Shown here one piece after another: positions 10,720 to 23,110 of a stretch of 64,000 nucleotides of DNA. Both the position numbers and the translations under genes were made by a program. The stretch's first letter is position 1. The number at the start of each line of letters is the position of its first letter. Under the pieces are notes generated by a model, which had not been told where the DNA came from, did no database searches, and saw only the letters and a list, made by a program, of their open reading frames with translations. Origin of the DNA: Todiramphus chloris collaris (taxonomy: Eukaryota; Chordata; Aves; Coraciiformes; Alcedinidae). The stretch lies in assembly GCA_025345505.1 (NCBI GenBank), contig JANVCC010000010.1, positions 40,338,660 to 40,402,659 of the forward strand, read 5' to 3'.

Positions 10720-11100
10720 TGCTTTTGTCATTCTTGGCACAACTGTAGAGCCTAAAAATTAAGATTCCATTTCTTTTATTCAAGTGCTTGGCTGTGCTAC
10801 CGCGCAGCAGCTGACATCAATCATGGCAAAGAGCGTCCTTAGTTAAAGGGAATACAGCCTGCACAAAGCTTTGGAGAAGGAATGCACGGACTGGAAGGGG
10901 GGCGCGGGGAAGAGAAGAGATTCCTTTTCACTTTGTATGCTTTCCAAAACATAAACACTATTCCGTGCAAGAACTGCTTCTGTCTTTTCCTCTCACCATC
11001 CCCATGCTTACGTTCTTTTTTGTGTTTACATGCATCTAAATTATTGTAATCGATTTGTTAGTAAATGATTATTTAGTTTCCACACACACTGGATCGGTTT
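10720..11100. promoter_or_regulatory. Candidate intronic enhancer block
   Basis: This AT-rich stretch has unusually low repeat content and packed motifs: a TEAD-type GGAATG (about 10,878), TTATTGTAATCGAT and AAATGATTATTTAG homeodomain/ONECUT-like sites (about 11,040-11,078), and CTTTGTATGC. It looks like conserved noncoding sequence, but conservation cannot be tested here. Confidence 0.25.
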
Positions 11101-12324
11101 CGAGCTGTGCCACAGATCTCCCACAGATTATTGGACAAGATGGGGTACATCTCCACCCCTTCTTCCCAAGGGACACAAGGTATTAGACTATCTGGCAACC
11201 ACTAGCCGACTCAAACCTTCTGATAAGGGCTCTGGGAATTCACTAAATGAACAACAAAAAGGAACTGAAGTCAGTATGTCAAGGTGACCTTGGACTCCTC
11301 CACAGAAGATATTTCCATTTATCTTCCCAGTAGTGTTCCCATGACAGCTTGCATGGGAAGAACAGCAATATTTCTTCAATTACCCAACAGCAAGGGCTAC
11401 CCCAAGGCAGAGGTGCCCAGAAGGCACCTAAGGGAAAAAGAACTGATGACTGGAAGAAGCTCTGCAACATAGGACAACGGGCAAGCCTGTACTCCTGCCC
11501 ACAAGCTGCTCTCTGAGAGCCACCCTGAAACTTCACCCTGCCTGAGTCTCCTTGGAGAGCTCCACAGGTAGCAGCTTGAGACTTCCAGTCCTGCATTAAG
11601 CTTCCCCTGATCCCTCAAGACTTTCTGGCTAGTTCAGGCAGGCCTTCAGGGAGCCCAAGAGCAGGAATTTAACATCCAGATGATCTCACTACCGGTAACA
11701 ACAATTCTTACTTTCTATTGCAGGTTTGTTGGCAGCTACTGTCGTCTAATAAGAAAATCCTGACTTCTGCTAAGCACGTACCCTGTCAAGAGGAGACCAC
11801 GCTACCCAGCTAGCGTTCCCCAAAACGCCACTGACAAACCACGGCAGCTGCCATGGCCTTTCAGACCCCTCTGTTAGCAGCACCTTTAAATCCTAGAAAA
11901 CTAAGCCACCCCCAAGCCAACCGCTGAGGAATTGCAGGCCGTCCACTCATCCCGGACTGCTTTTCCGGCGAGCCCTCGGGGAAGCCAAGCGCGCCGCAGC
12001 CCCGCTCTCCGCAGCAAGCCCAGCAGCGCTCGGGAAACCGCAGCCCCCTCAGCTTCCCCTCTCGCCCCAACCGAGCCGGGCTCCTCCGCTGCCGCACAGC
12101 CCCGGCCGCCTGCTCCGGGCGAGGGGGCGAGCGCCGGCCCCTGCGCCCCGCTCCAGACCTCCCCCACCGCGGCCGCGGGACCCCCGCCGCAGCCCCGCAG
12201 AGCTCACGGCCGGCGCGGGACGGGCCCCAGGGAGGCGACAGCGACCTCCGCGGGACCGCGGCTGGCTGCGGGGGGACGCTGCTGGCGCCCCGACCCCCGT
12301 CCCGCTGCCCACCCCTGCACTCAC

Positions 12325-12354
12325 CGCAGGGTTCAACTCGTCCCGACGCGTCTC
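12325..12354 (-). other. CSRP2: CSRP2 exon 1 (noncoding 5' UTR exon), 5' edge approximate
   Basis: Read on the minus strand, the GC-rich island contains a strong splice donor, CTGCG followed by GTGAGTG, with the intron starting at 12324. It is the only good donor I see just downstream of a TATA-like element in this orientation, and no coding start precedes exon 2, so the exon is 5' UTR only. The transcription start is inferred from the TTTAA element at 12384-12378 and could be off by tens of bases. Mammalian CSRP2 also has a noncoding first exon. Confidence 0.65.
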
Positions 12355-12377
12355 AACCCAGCGCGGCGCCGCAGCGG

Positions 12378-12384
12378 CTTAAAG
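12378..12384 (-). promoter_or_regulatory. CSRP2: TATA-like element CTTTAAG of CSRP2
   Basis: The minus strand reads GGCTCTTTAAGCC inside the CpG island. With the usual 25-30 bp spacing it puts the transcription start near 12354, leaving a short noncoding exon before the donor at 12324. An AT core of this kind stands out in such GC-rich sequence, but initiation may be dispersed. Confidence 0.5.
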
Positions 12385-12847
12385 AGCCGGGGCGGAGCCG
12401 TGGCGAGCCCGGCCCAGCCCCGCCGGCCCCGATCCCGCCGCTCAGAGCCGGCCCCGCCGGGCAGCAGAGCTCGCAGCGGCACCTGCGGGGCCCGGCCCCC
12501 CGGCCCTGCCGGAGTCAGGCCCCGAGCCCCTCTGTGCACCCGCAGCTCCTCTGTCCCTGAAGCGCCGTGAGGGTCGCTGGGGAATCCAGGTGCCAGGGAC
12601 TTGAGGGCTTGTAATCCTGCTATAGCCGCCTGAGAGGTGGGAAGGCAACAGGAGGCATCCCAACTGCAGCCTCAGAGAGGTCTCCAACCTGTGTTTTTAC
12701 TCATTCTTGGAATTTTTCTTTAAATTCTAAACTTCTTCACTGTCTGCGTGAGGTCGGTGGAGGCACCACGATCGTGTTTCACCAGGAGCATGGGGGAAGG
12801 TGTGTAGGGCTCAGAAATGCATCTCCTTAGATGTGAGGAAGCAGGCT

Positions 12848-12862
12848 GGGGGGGGGGGGGGG
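12848..12862 (+). repeat. G15 homopolymer
   Basis: Fifteen consecutive G on the plus strand lie about 0.5 kb upstream of the CSRP2 transcription start. Such tracts can form quadruplexes and are often misread in length by sequencing. Confidence 0.9.
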
Positions 12863-13799
12863 CTGGTGCCCAGGAACAGGCACCTGCGGTGGAGGAACCT
12901 GCACTGTAGCTCCCAAGTGAACCAGTGCTCCAGCATGAGCTAATTAGGAAGGACTTCAATAGTATTCGCAAAAGGTCAACAATTTGGCCTGTCCACACCA
13001 GCCAGTTCATGCTGTAGAAAACAGCTTAGTGCTTGAGCTGCTTTTTAAAAGCGGCCCCATCTCCCCAGCCCACAGGGCTGCCCTGCACTGGCCGGGTCAG
13101 TTCAGGATTATGCACAGGGCTCCTCACCTTTAGAGGAACATGCAGGTTTACCTCCTCCTGTTTATTAATCAAATACCAATCGGCTACTCGTTACCTGTAA
13201 CAGTGCCAGGTTGCTCTGCTTCAGCACAGAAACCCCTACGTCGTGAACACCAGAAATGAAGCCCAGTGAGCTGCATGGAGGCATCTTCTTACAAAAGCTG
13301 CAGCCCAAGCACCGTGCAGGGAAATGGCTGTCTGCAGCTCAGCTGTGAAACAGGTGCTGGGGGACTGTGAGCGCAGGCGGCTGGGTGGCATGCAACCCGC
13401 GATGTCCAGTGGCCACTGTGTGGGGCCAAGTTGCCTGTACCACGAGATTAAAAATTACCTCCATGTCAGACACGTGAATGAGAAAGGTTAACTGTCCTCT
13501 CCCCTTAAAATGTGCTGCAGGCTGCATGCTGGCAGCCACAGCTCCCCGACATTTTTTTTCTTCCCATTTATGATTTTCTTTTTTCATTCACAATGAATTG
13601 TGAATGACCAGATTGCGCACGATTTATGCACATCTCGGAGCTCTGTTCCGTAAGCAAAGCCAGTATCTGTTCCTGTGGAACAAGGTGGTGTTCACTCTGA
13701 GAAAGACCAAGAGTCTGACCTCAAGCATCATAGCAAAAAATTTTAGCGTAGGTTTTGAGGGAAAGGAGCACAAAGAGAAGCAGAAGTGGTAGCAACTGT

Positions 13800-13827
13800 T
13801 GTTTCACCACTTGGAGGTGGTGAAACA
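13800..13827. repeat. Perfect 11-bp inverted repeat (hairpin)
   Basis: TGTTTCACCAC (13800-13810) and GTGGTGAAACA (13817-13827) are exact reverse complements around a 6-nt spacer, TTGGAG. No run of T follows and no transcription unit is recognised here, so it is not called a terminator. Confidence 0.7.
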
Positions 13828-16800
13828 TGAAAGGAAAGGAAAGGATCTCTCCAAGTCAGACAAATAAGAGGTGTATGAGTCAGAGCGGGCTGACTCCATT
13901 TACTGCATGAAATGCCTGTGCTCTCTTGTCCAACCTGTCCCACTTCCAGCCCTGCTGGAACTACGTGTGATGATGCTAAGTTATTTACCATGTCTCCTCA
14001 GATAGCCTCCAAAGCTATTAGATTTTCTTTTTTGATAACATTTCCTACAGACTCTCTACAAACAGCAGAGGTCCCAGAAGGAAGAGAGTAGCATAGCAGT
14101 TCTAGTGAGGTCTGACCATGCTCAAGGACAGGAAATTCTCACTGTGACCAAGAGAGCACACTCTTCAGTGGTGAGGCACAGCTAAGTGATCTAGAAGACA
14201 TCCAAGAATTCATTTTGTCATGTCTAATATTTAGCCTATCAGAAGCAGAGTAACTCTGAGGGACAAACATAACTATGTTGATAAGTCCATCACTATAGGA
14301 ACAATATTAAGGAATACATTACTGCAACACTCAGGAATAATAATACCTCGTAATGAATGAAAACAAAAGTAAGAAAGAAAACCTTCACCACATACTTTAT
14401 TTCTATTGATAAGGACTGTTTCTCTCAATGCATTTTAGTAATATAAGTACACATACATATATCTCTTTATTATCTATAAATACATACATAATTCATCTAT
14501 AAACATAAATATCTCCTCAGCCGATTCTCCGTCTCTGTCTCTCCTGAGGGCATAGTTCAGAAATTTTAAAGATAAAGCCTGCACCCGACCCTGCCACATT
14601 CCTCCTTACTGTCCTGCACTCCTTCACCCTGTTACCCTGAGCATCCCTCCCATTGCGTGACCAGCTCCACTTCTCCCTTCCCCCTCTTCACGATCCTTGT
14701 GACATGACCCCATCCTTCCCTGTGTTCCTGCCTAACACTGGCTGCAGATTCCTCTTTCTGACTCTCTTGTCCAAAAATCTCAGATGTTGCCTTTTCTCAC
14801 TGGCCTGGGGAGCAGCTCCCACCTAACCACCACACCAGGTCCCTGTGGGATCCTGCAGCCTGACAGCTTTTTGTCTGGCTTCTGCCACTTTGAGCTCAGC
14901 AGCTGATAATTGTGACAGTTTATTTCTGAGAAACAGCATTTGAGTGTATTAACAGCTCCTGTTCACTTCCTCTGCTGATTCGACAGCTCTGTGAGCAGGG
15001 TGGTGTGCCTCTCTTTCCTTTTGCTTTCTCAGCCATGGGAAAGTCTACAGGCTCCACACAAAACCAGTTCTCCTTTCACTTGTAAAATTGACCCAAAGCA
15101 TGTTTATCACCTCAGAACAAAATTCTTGTGGTTTAAGCTATGCCATAATTTTATGTAAAAGTTGTTTTCCATGTTTCAGGGAGTAAATCATCAGCTTGTT
15201 TGACCTAGTTAATCCTCAAAAGACTTGTCGCACATCAGTGTCCTCAGGCCTTTTACATCCACTAAATGCCTTCTACTCACCTGGGATTATCTTATCCTCG
15301 TTTGATCTTGTAAGCATGGTCCCACATGTCTGTTTACAGCAGAATCAATCTGCTTGTTCTGCTGGTAATCCTTGCTCTTATTTTATGAAAGTTTATTTTA
15401 GTCCAGATTTTACTTTGCAAGGGGTTTAGTCATATTCTGGCATAAATTTTGTCAGACCTAGTTTTATCCAAATACTGCTACTACTGATAGAGCTCCCTTA
15501 ATTATGTTTTTGAAAGAGCATAATTTAGCTAATTTTGCTATTATGAAAGATGGTTTAAAGCTCGCATTAGAGTTTATTATTTACCAGCCTCCGAGGTCAG
15601 CCACTTTGCAGCGGTTCCCATGGTACCTTGGTTAATTTCTCACTGGCCAACCCTCAAACCTACCCCTAGTAAAATAGATTTTCAAGTGAGTTATATGTAA
15701 TACCAGCTAGTGAAGAATTAATTCACTCACAGAGTTACCCAGATTTGCCCTGTTCTAGAAGGGAATATATGTTTAGCCAGTTTTCTTATCTAAACATTTG
15801 TGCATCTCAAGAGTGCTATACGTTTATTCTACCATAAATACAACAATGGTAAATCAGTAAAGTTTGCACAAAATTCATGAAAATACAGCAGACAATTCCG
15901 GAGTTTACCAGAGCTGTGATTTCTTTTTCTAATCACCTCTTCAGATCCAAACAGATCTCAGAGACATTCAGTATGAGAAGGCTGTGCTTTCCAAGCTCAT
16001 TGGTTTCTCTATCATTGGTCATATTTATAAATTATTTTACTTCTAGGAAACGTTAATTCTAGGATAAAATTAATTACAAAATCCTCATTTGCCTAGTGAT
16101 TAGTCCAATAAACAATATTATCTAAACTAGCATAATTTTATGAAACCTATAAGTACTTTCATCTTTGTTAACCTACATCTTTATATCAGTGATGCTTCTC
16201 AATATAGAAAACAAGTCAGGTCTGTGACCCTATTCAAAATCTATCCAGATCTTCCTTTTTACAGAACATTCATTTTTGATGCTAAAATGCAGTGACTGAT
16301 TACAAAGAGTTCTCTGCTATCAACATTTTAAAATTAAGAAATAAAGTTTAAGCTTCTAATTTAAGGAATTTGCTTTGTTCTCAACCACAGACAAGGGACA
16401 TCTGTATGCTTCAACACAGGTCCTCAAACATATTAGGCTTTTGCAGCATCCCAGATGTTTCCCACCCTGAGGAATTCTTGGTCCCACCTTATGCACTAAA
16501 ACATCTAGTATTTTTCACAACCAGGGTCGCACAGGGAGCTGGGCATCACATCTGGATCCGTCACTGCTTAGGTGAGCTCTACCAAATATCTCAATATGAT
16601 TTGTAGTGATATGAGGTCACAAAATCACCCAAATTACTTCTGAGCTGGGCAGCACAGCTGTGCAGAGGTGGCAGGAGAGCACCATGCTTTGCCATGCTAC
16701 ATCCTTCATCCCTAGGAACAACTGTGACCCAGTAGTTGGGGTTGGGGCTGATGGGGGAGGTGGGAACCACTTTCTATTTGGGATACTGAGTGGTGGCTTC

Positions 16801-19800
16801 TCACTTGTGACATTAGGGCTGGAAAGGTCCTGCCTCGGAACAGCAGCAGAGATGTTTTCTCATCCTTGCTGGGTCAATCATCTGGCAGAGGGATGCAGAG
16901 GAGGTAGGGTGCTGGCCATTGACTACATGCCTGCTGCGATGTCCGCAAGTGTTTGGTCCCCTCCCCTTGCTGCTAATCCAGGTTATTTCCCCCAGTATAA
17001 CAAACAGTGCCATGGGGAGAGCTGAGAGGGATCCGTTGGTTGTATCCAACATCCTCCTGGCAGCCAGAGCTCTCTCTCACCACATGGGAGTCTGTGGCTC
17101 GAACCCCCACTGCAGCCTAAGGACTTGAAGCTGGTTTTCATGTGGCCAAGGCCAATGCTGCAAACAGCAAGTTACTCAAGTGATGGAGACATGTAAGCCT
17201 CTCACACCTGGCATGCCTGGAACATGCCTCAGCAGGGCCAAGGGGCAGAGCAATATCTGTCTTCCAGGCTCCCACTTCCTTGCAGGCTTTGCTTTAGGGG
17301 CTCTGAGCAGAAATGGAAGCAGCTGTGGATCTGCCCACTGCTAGAAGTATGGGTGCTAGTGGGATTTTAAGGAGATTGGGCAGTGGGTTTTCACACCAAG
17401 GTCCTCAGACCCCTCTCTGGCTGAGCAAAGCTTTCTGGACCCAGTGTATTCCTGGTCCCCCAGGGAGTTGGAGCTGAACTCCTGCAGAGAGCTCCCATTT
17501 GTTCTCAGGGTCTTGCACGCAATGCTTCAGCCGATGTGAAGTTTATCTAAACCCCATAAAGATGAAAGAAACACATGGTTTTCATGTAATCCTAAATACA
17601 TTTAGTGAGGTAAAGCACAGTGTAGGCTGCTGGTGTTGATGTTATCAGGCGATGGCACTGTAAAAACCCAGCAAAACACTGAAGTTACTGTATTCAAGTT
17701 CTGAGGTTTTGAATGGAGGTTTCTGAAAAGCCTAGCAAAACATGAGCTCTATTTCAGATGCCAGCTCAGCAGAATACTAATACCTGGACTAGTAATGATG
17801 TCACCTTCCTGGCAGGAGGCATAATTTAGGCTCAAAGTATCGATTTCTTTAATAAAGCTCAGTATATTCATCATATACTCACAAGGAGAGATTATCCCTC
17901 ACGTCGTGCCATGGAAAAACCTGCAGGCAAGAACTTCAGTCATCTCAGACACGTACAAGCTCTGTCACTGACTGACAGGTTTTCATTAGAACAGGACAAA
18001 ATTTGAGCACCCACACAGCTTGTTCCAATAATACCATTACTGATTTTTGAGGATGGCAGGGAAATGTGTTTAATATTAGATAGCAGCCACAGAGGGGACA
18101 GCAAGGTGAAATGGTCTGACTCCGCTGTTTTCAGAAGGCTTCCCGGTTCCATTAGGCTGCTAAGGGAGTCGCTGTGAAAATGTTACCCGGATAGCAGACG
18201 GCAGTGTCGCTAAATTGATAATGTCAAGAAGCAGCGATTGGGCTGAAAAAAGATTCCATGTGATTTTTTTTTTTTTTCCCCATCAGCCACTTTCAAATGG
18301 TGGCTAGGACCCTAAACCCTTCTCCACCCCACCAACACCGCTGCGTGTAGCTTCTTGTCCTGATAAGAAGCGGAAGCTCAAAGACGAGTCGTGCCAGGGC
18401 AGGGCGGTGCTCGTGCTGTTTCCTGCGTGCCTGCCAAGGAGCATCGCTTCAGGCTCCCTTACATCACCTGCAAGCAGCCTTCGTCAGACCCGCTGGCAGT
18501 CTTGGGACAAGGGCTCCCTGCTAGCTGTTGTGAGAAAGAAGAGGGTGGATGGTTTCCAAGTTGATCGTATTGCCATTGCATGAAGTTTCCTGCATCCTTA
18601 CATCAAAGGAAAAGCGTTTCAGACTCCACAGAAACAGCTAGAGGGTGGTCAGCAGTAAAACCGGCAACGTGCCGATGCCTGCTGGAAACCATTGCTACTG
18701 TGTCTTTGGCGTCCCTCCCCCTGGCAAGCACCACATGCTAAGTTGCAACAATACCTCACCTTTCCCAGGCTAGGAACATCAGATCTAGGGAGAAGGAGTG
18801 GAAGTTTTGGCACGAAACACACCCAGCCTCAAGTGGAATAAGCTATTGAGTGCAGTTGGACTATAGCTTCTAGCATGTCTCCTTGCAACCAGCAGTGTTT
18901 TAATTACCCTGTCTGCAGAGGGGCTCGGTGGGATTGCACATTGTTCCTGTTCTCATCTGAACAAAAAATGAGCATTGGACTCCTACTTTGCAACTGACTG
19001 TAATGCCAATGGCAAGCACGTGTCACTGGGGAGTGTATGACCATTCTACGAAGTCTCCTTTTTTTCAGCAGTACATCTAATATTGAGTCTCCTGGTGGAA
19101 GAAAGACAGCACTCTCCATAAGCATGATTATGCTTCATTAACAGCCCTTGGAAGGGGAATAGGTGACACTGAGCACTGCCTCAGTGGTGTTTCTAATGGT
19201 GGATGTGGCAGCAGCAACAAGAGCCAGTCGTAAGTTACAGCCCACCTTTGTTTTCTTTGCCAGGAAACTAAGCATCTGCAACAGGATCTGCCCCCAAAAC
19301 AAGGGTGTCCTGGCTGCAGGTAGCTTGCTTAGGGAGATCCGTGGCTGAGGGCTCTCCTCAGCCTGCAGAGCTCCTGGTTTGGTGCATAGCAATTGTCAAT
19401 CTGATGCCCTGCAGTGAACCAGTGGCAGTACTGCATTTGTGCGGTGGTGTTCTCTAGTGGATAGCAGCTACAGGTGAGGCAGCATTAACTCCTCACACCA
19501 AAGTGAGTTTCCATTAGCTCCGGATTGACCCATTCCTTTTACTGACATACCTCTGGCATACAGGATTCATGGCAGCGGATGTGTGATACAACAATAACAC
19601 CTCACATCTTCATTTCCCACAGGTTTTAGAAAGAAATGAAGCTGAACTGCTCACCTCAGTGCCATCTGAAGAGGAAAGAATACCTCATGAGTTAAATCAG
19701 CTAATGCTGATCATTAATACAGTTACTATCACTGGTTGGACTATTTTAATTACCTCTATCAATAAATGATTATTTGAACCAGCAAAAACAGGTGATAACA

Positions 19801-20330
19801 GTACCATGGATATACTGATTATTATAAGCAGGGGTTTCAGCAAGGGGAGGATGTCAAGACTGAGTGCTTGGAGATGTCTGTGTGATTGTATTAACATAAA
19901 GGCCATTATAGTGCACTGCAAGCACCCAGTGTGAGTTGTCCAGCAGAAACTGCTCATCTGGGTTGCTGCCTTTCACTATCAGCAGAGATATCCATAAGCA
20001 AGCACTGGCACTGGTGTTTCCTTAGTCCCTTGGCCCCACTGCTCTTTCCTGCTCCCATCCCTGTCTATGCTCCAACCCTCTTGCTGGCCACAGCATTAAT
20101 GAGGGTGCACAATGGTTCCGAGTTGAGACTATCTGTGAAAAAATAATTTCTAGTGGCAACACTGGTTTTGGCTGATTGTATAACTATATCATACAAACAA
20201 ACAAATCATTGTGAGGCACTCTTTTTCTGTGATTTCTTTGAATAGCAATTTGCGGCCTCCTTCCACATACAGTGAGTGAAAACAAGCTGTGCTGAAGAAG
20301 ATCATGTTGGATATTGCACATCACACAGTC

Positions 20331-20372
20331 TGGGCAATGAACCCTTTTTCTTGGGCAATGAAGCCTTTTTCT
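20331..20372 (+). repeat. Two-copy 21-bp tandem duplication
   Basis: TGGGCAATGAACCCTTTTTC with a final T (20331-20351) is followed at once by a copy with one C-to-G change (20352-20372). It is a local duplication with no gene context. Confidence 0.8.
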
Positions 20373-22351
20373 TGGCACAAACACAGAAGCACTGGGAGGT
20401 TACAGGGTGTCAGAACCTCTTTGGTATGGTGCTGATAGTCAGCTTTCAGCACCTGGCTTATTCATTAGCTTCAATGCTGCATTCAGATTATGATGGCCAC
20501 CATCACGTAACGTGTGCTCCATAACAGCGCACACACTGTCCTGCTTAGATACAACAGAGCCTGTAAAATACAGATCTCCTCTGCTGTGAAGTACAGGTGT
20601 AAAAAAGCAATGCAAAAGATGAAAGGATTCCTACAGGTATTTTATCACTCAGAAAGGAAGATCCAGCTTTAACAAAAGTGAAAATCCGTGGTGACGAAAT
20701 AGCCCAAACAAGTTACATTATTTTCCTTAATTGGATTACAAATGCCACCTTTGGAATACACCAAAAGATCAATTATTTTTTTTCTCCTTGTTGTGCTGTC
20801 AGTATGGTTTTTACACTTCATTAAGCAAGACAATGAAATGAGGCTGTTGTGCTTCTTATTGATTCCTCTTTGTGTCAGTTTATCTTTCTAGACGTTGGGC
20901 AACAGTAAACTCTTGGTTTCTTTTCTAGCACAGATGAGAAAGCTATCTGCATAGACTTTAAAAATTAGCAAATTACCATCATCTACTACAGGGTCATTTC
21001 AGGTCTTCCTTGGGATGTAGATTCTTCCATACAATTAATTAAACGAGACATTGCACCATAAAAAGAGATAGAATGTATGGACATCAGAAAGATGGCCTGC
21101 TTAACCCAAAAGTTAAAATGGGAGAAGACGTACAAATAGAGGTTGAAGGGAGGCGGCTGAGATTTATTGTCCAAAAGGTAGCAATTAAACAAGGATTTAA
21201 AGAAAAAGGTTCTGGAGGTTGTTTTGTAGGCATAAATGGGGGGATCGTGATAGGCAGAAAAGAAAGCGTAAAACTTGAAGTGAGAAAAGGAAACAAAAAG
21301 AGCAAACCAGGGTAAATGTGTAAATGGGGCAAAAAAGATGAGTGGTAATAAGCGAAACTGGAACAGAGATAAGTAGGAAGATAATATTCAAGGTCCCAGT
21401 GGAAAAGGTCTCTGGATGAGGACAAAGAACCAACATTTAACACTCTCTGAGACGGTGAAGACTGAACAATGGAGACAGCCATCAGCATGAGAGAGGCTTT
21501 AGTATTAGGCTGAAAAAAATAATTTTAAAATTCAGAAGTTTATTAACTACAAACTGGCTACTAGATGCAGAAATATGTGTATTTTCCATATTGCTTGAAG
21601 GTCATGGTACTGCTTGTGCAGTAAGAATTATATTTGATTTTTTCTGGTTTTTGTCCTAAGATTTTTTTTCCTGTAGCAGTCCAGACATTCAAAAGCTTTG
21701 ATAAACAATGCATTAATCAAAATTTTAGGGTTTAAGGGTAATTTTTTCCCTATCATCAAAAGGTTTATTCCTCTAACTGAAAATAATTTGTATTTTTTTT
21801 CACAGACTGAATTTCGAGTCAGAAATGTATATAGCTGTATGTATCTATATGTATATATGTAAGTATAAACATAGGCACAGTGATGTCTGCATCATTTTCG
21901 ATCCTTGGTTGCACTCATTATTTACTCTCTATTATTTGTTCTGCACATTTGAGCTCAGTGCAAGTACACACCACCAGTTCAGTGTAAATTACCTAAAACT
22001 TTCCACTTTCTATTGAAAATACTGCAGATTTGCATGTCTTACCCTGCAATCTAACACTATGCTTTGTGTGCGCAGAAGGGTCTGGGTGAGGTGGCTCAGG
22101 GTGGGAGGAACAGCAGAAGGGTCTTTTGGCATTTCTGTCTCCCCAGGGCTGGTGTGTGTTGTGCTAGAGCAGCTGTGGCCATTGCACTGGTGGGGCACTG
22201 ATGGTGTCTCTGGGCTGCAAAAGCTTCCTAAGAGTAGGTGAGTCCCTAGTCTTGCCAAGGCTGAGGCCAAATCCAGAACACACTAATGATAGCTGAAAGA
22301 GGCCCATGGATGTCAGTAGGGCCTGGATGGGCTTTTGCCCCTTTTCGTTGG

Positions 22352-22395
22352 CCGTCTTCCCCCACCTGTGAAGTGAGGATAACTGCAGACAGCAT
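22352..22395 (+). repeat. Possible MIR/CORE-SINE remnant
   Basis: The stretch CCCCCACCTGTGAAGTGAGG and the following ATAAC resembles the MIR segment that reads CCTCATCTGTAAAATGRGGATAA. Only about 40 bp is recognisable, so this is tentative. Confidence 0.3.
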
Positions 22396-22739
22396 TGGGG
22401 TAACCATGAATTTTAACTACTGAGAGCCTTATCATCATCACAGCTGGTTACAGCTATGATCTGCTCACTAATTAAAGTTCAACATACTAGTCTGAAAATG
22501 AAATGCTAGGCCTTACTGTTAGGGTGCCAGTCATTTAGCAAGCAGCCTTCTGTCTGTTTCTCCTTCACCGTACATGGTTTCGGTCTTGTTCCTGCAGTGA
22601 GCCACAGCATCAGTATTTCCAACGGCAAATTCCCAGCACGACTCAGGCCAAACCCCACAGAAACAGCAATGGAGCCAGAGTGCAACAAATACTGAAAAAT
22701 GTCAGGAGATACTGCAGCATTAAAAAACCTTTGTATTAA

Positions 22740-23110
22740 TTTTGCATTCCAAAACCAAACCTTTGTGTTTGCTTTACAACAGAAAGATAAGTTTTCTTTC
22801 CAGACTGTGGTTATTTAGTGTGAATTAGGGCTTTTAAAGGCCCCTTGGAGTTGTACACATTGTTCCAAGACCAGCTTTTAATGTCCTAAGAATAATTACA
22901 GGGGCCTGAAATTCACAACTAAAATTTGGTTTTGTTTATTTAATTTGTTTTATTTTATTTGCGTTTGATTTATGAATGTAATTGTTGTCATGCAAGCAAA
23001 TACTGTTTTCAATTCACCATTATGTTCCCAGCAAAAAGGTTAACAGAAATCACAAGTAATTAGCTCGTCTAAAAAGCAGTCATTTTATGCAAAACAAGAG
23101 AAGATTTTTT
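22740..23110. promoter_or_regulatory. Candidate conserved noncoding element
   Basis: An AT-rich block with many transcription-factor-like words: forkhead-like TGTTTATTTA, homeobox ATGAATGTAATTG and AAGTAATTAG, octamer-like ATGCAAAA, and GATA-type AAAGATAAG. There are no repeats or open frames. The call rests on motif density only. Confidence 0.2.

Larger units (their letters stand above)
8396..12324 (-). other. CSRP2: CSRP2 intron 1 (3.9 kb)
   Basis: The largest intron separates the noncoding first exon from the ATG exon. It has two perfect CArG boxes (CC(A/T)6GG) at 8931-8940 and 10512-10521, and an AT-rich motif-dense block at about 10,720-11,100. No repeat copy or additional exon is evident. 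Intron 1 is where muscle enhancers often lie in CRP-family and other cytoskeletal genes; function here is inferred. Confidence 0.85.
11940..12570 (-). promoter_or_regulatory. CSRP2: CpG-island promoter of CSRP2
   Basis: About 630 bp is sharply richer in G+C and CpG than the flanks and surrounds noncoding exon 1. On the minus strand it contains a GC box (GGGGCGGAG on the plus strand at 12389-12397, an SP/KLF site) next to a TATA-like CTTTAAG (12384-12378), about 55 nt before the exon 1 donor. The long open frames seen here on both strands are a by-product of few stop codons in GC-rich DNA, not genes. Confidence 0.85.

Noticed and set aside
11861..12570. Long open frames on both strands over the GC-rich island (for example 212 codons on the plus strand)
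   Set aside because: CpG-island composition removes stop codons. The products are Ala/Pro/Arg/Gly-rich without any domain, and the region is the CSRP2 promoter and exon 1.
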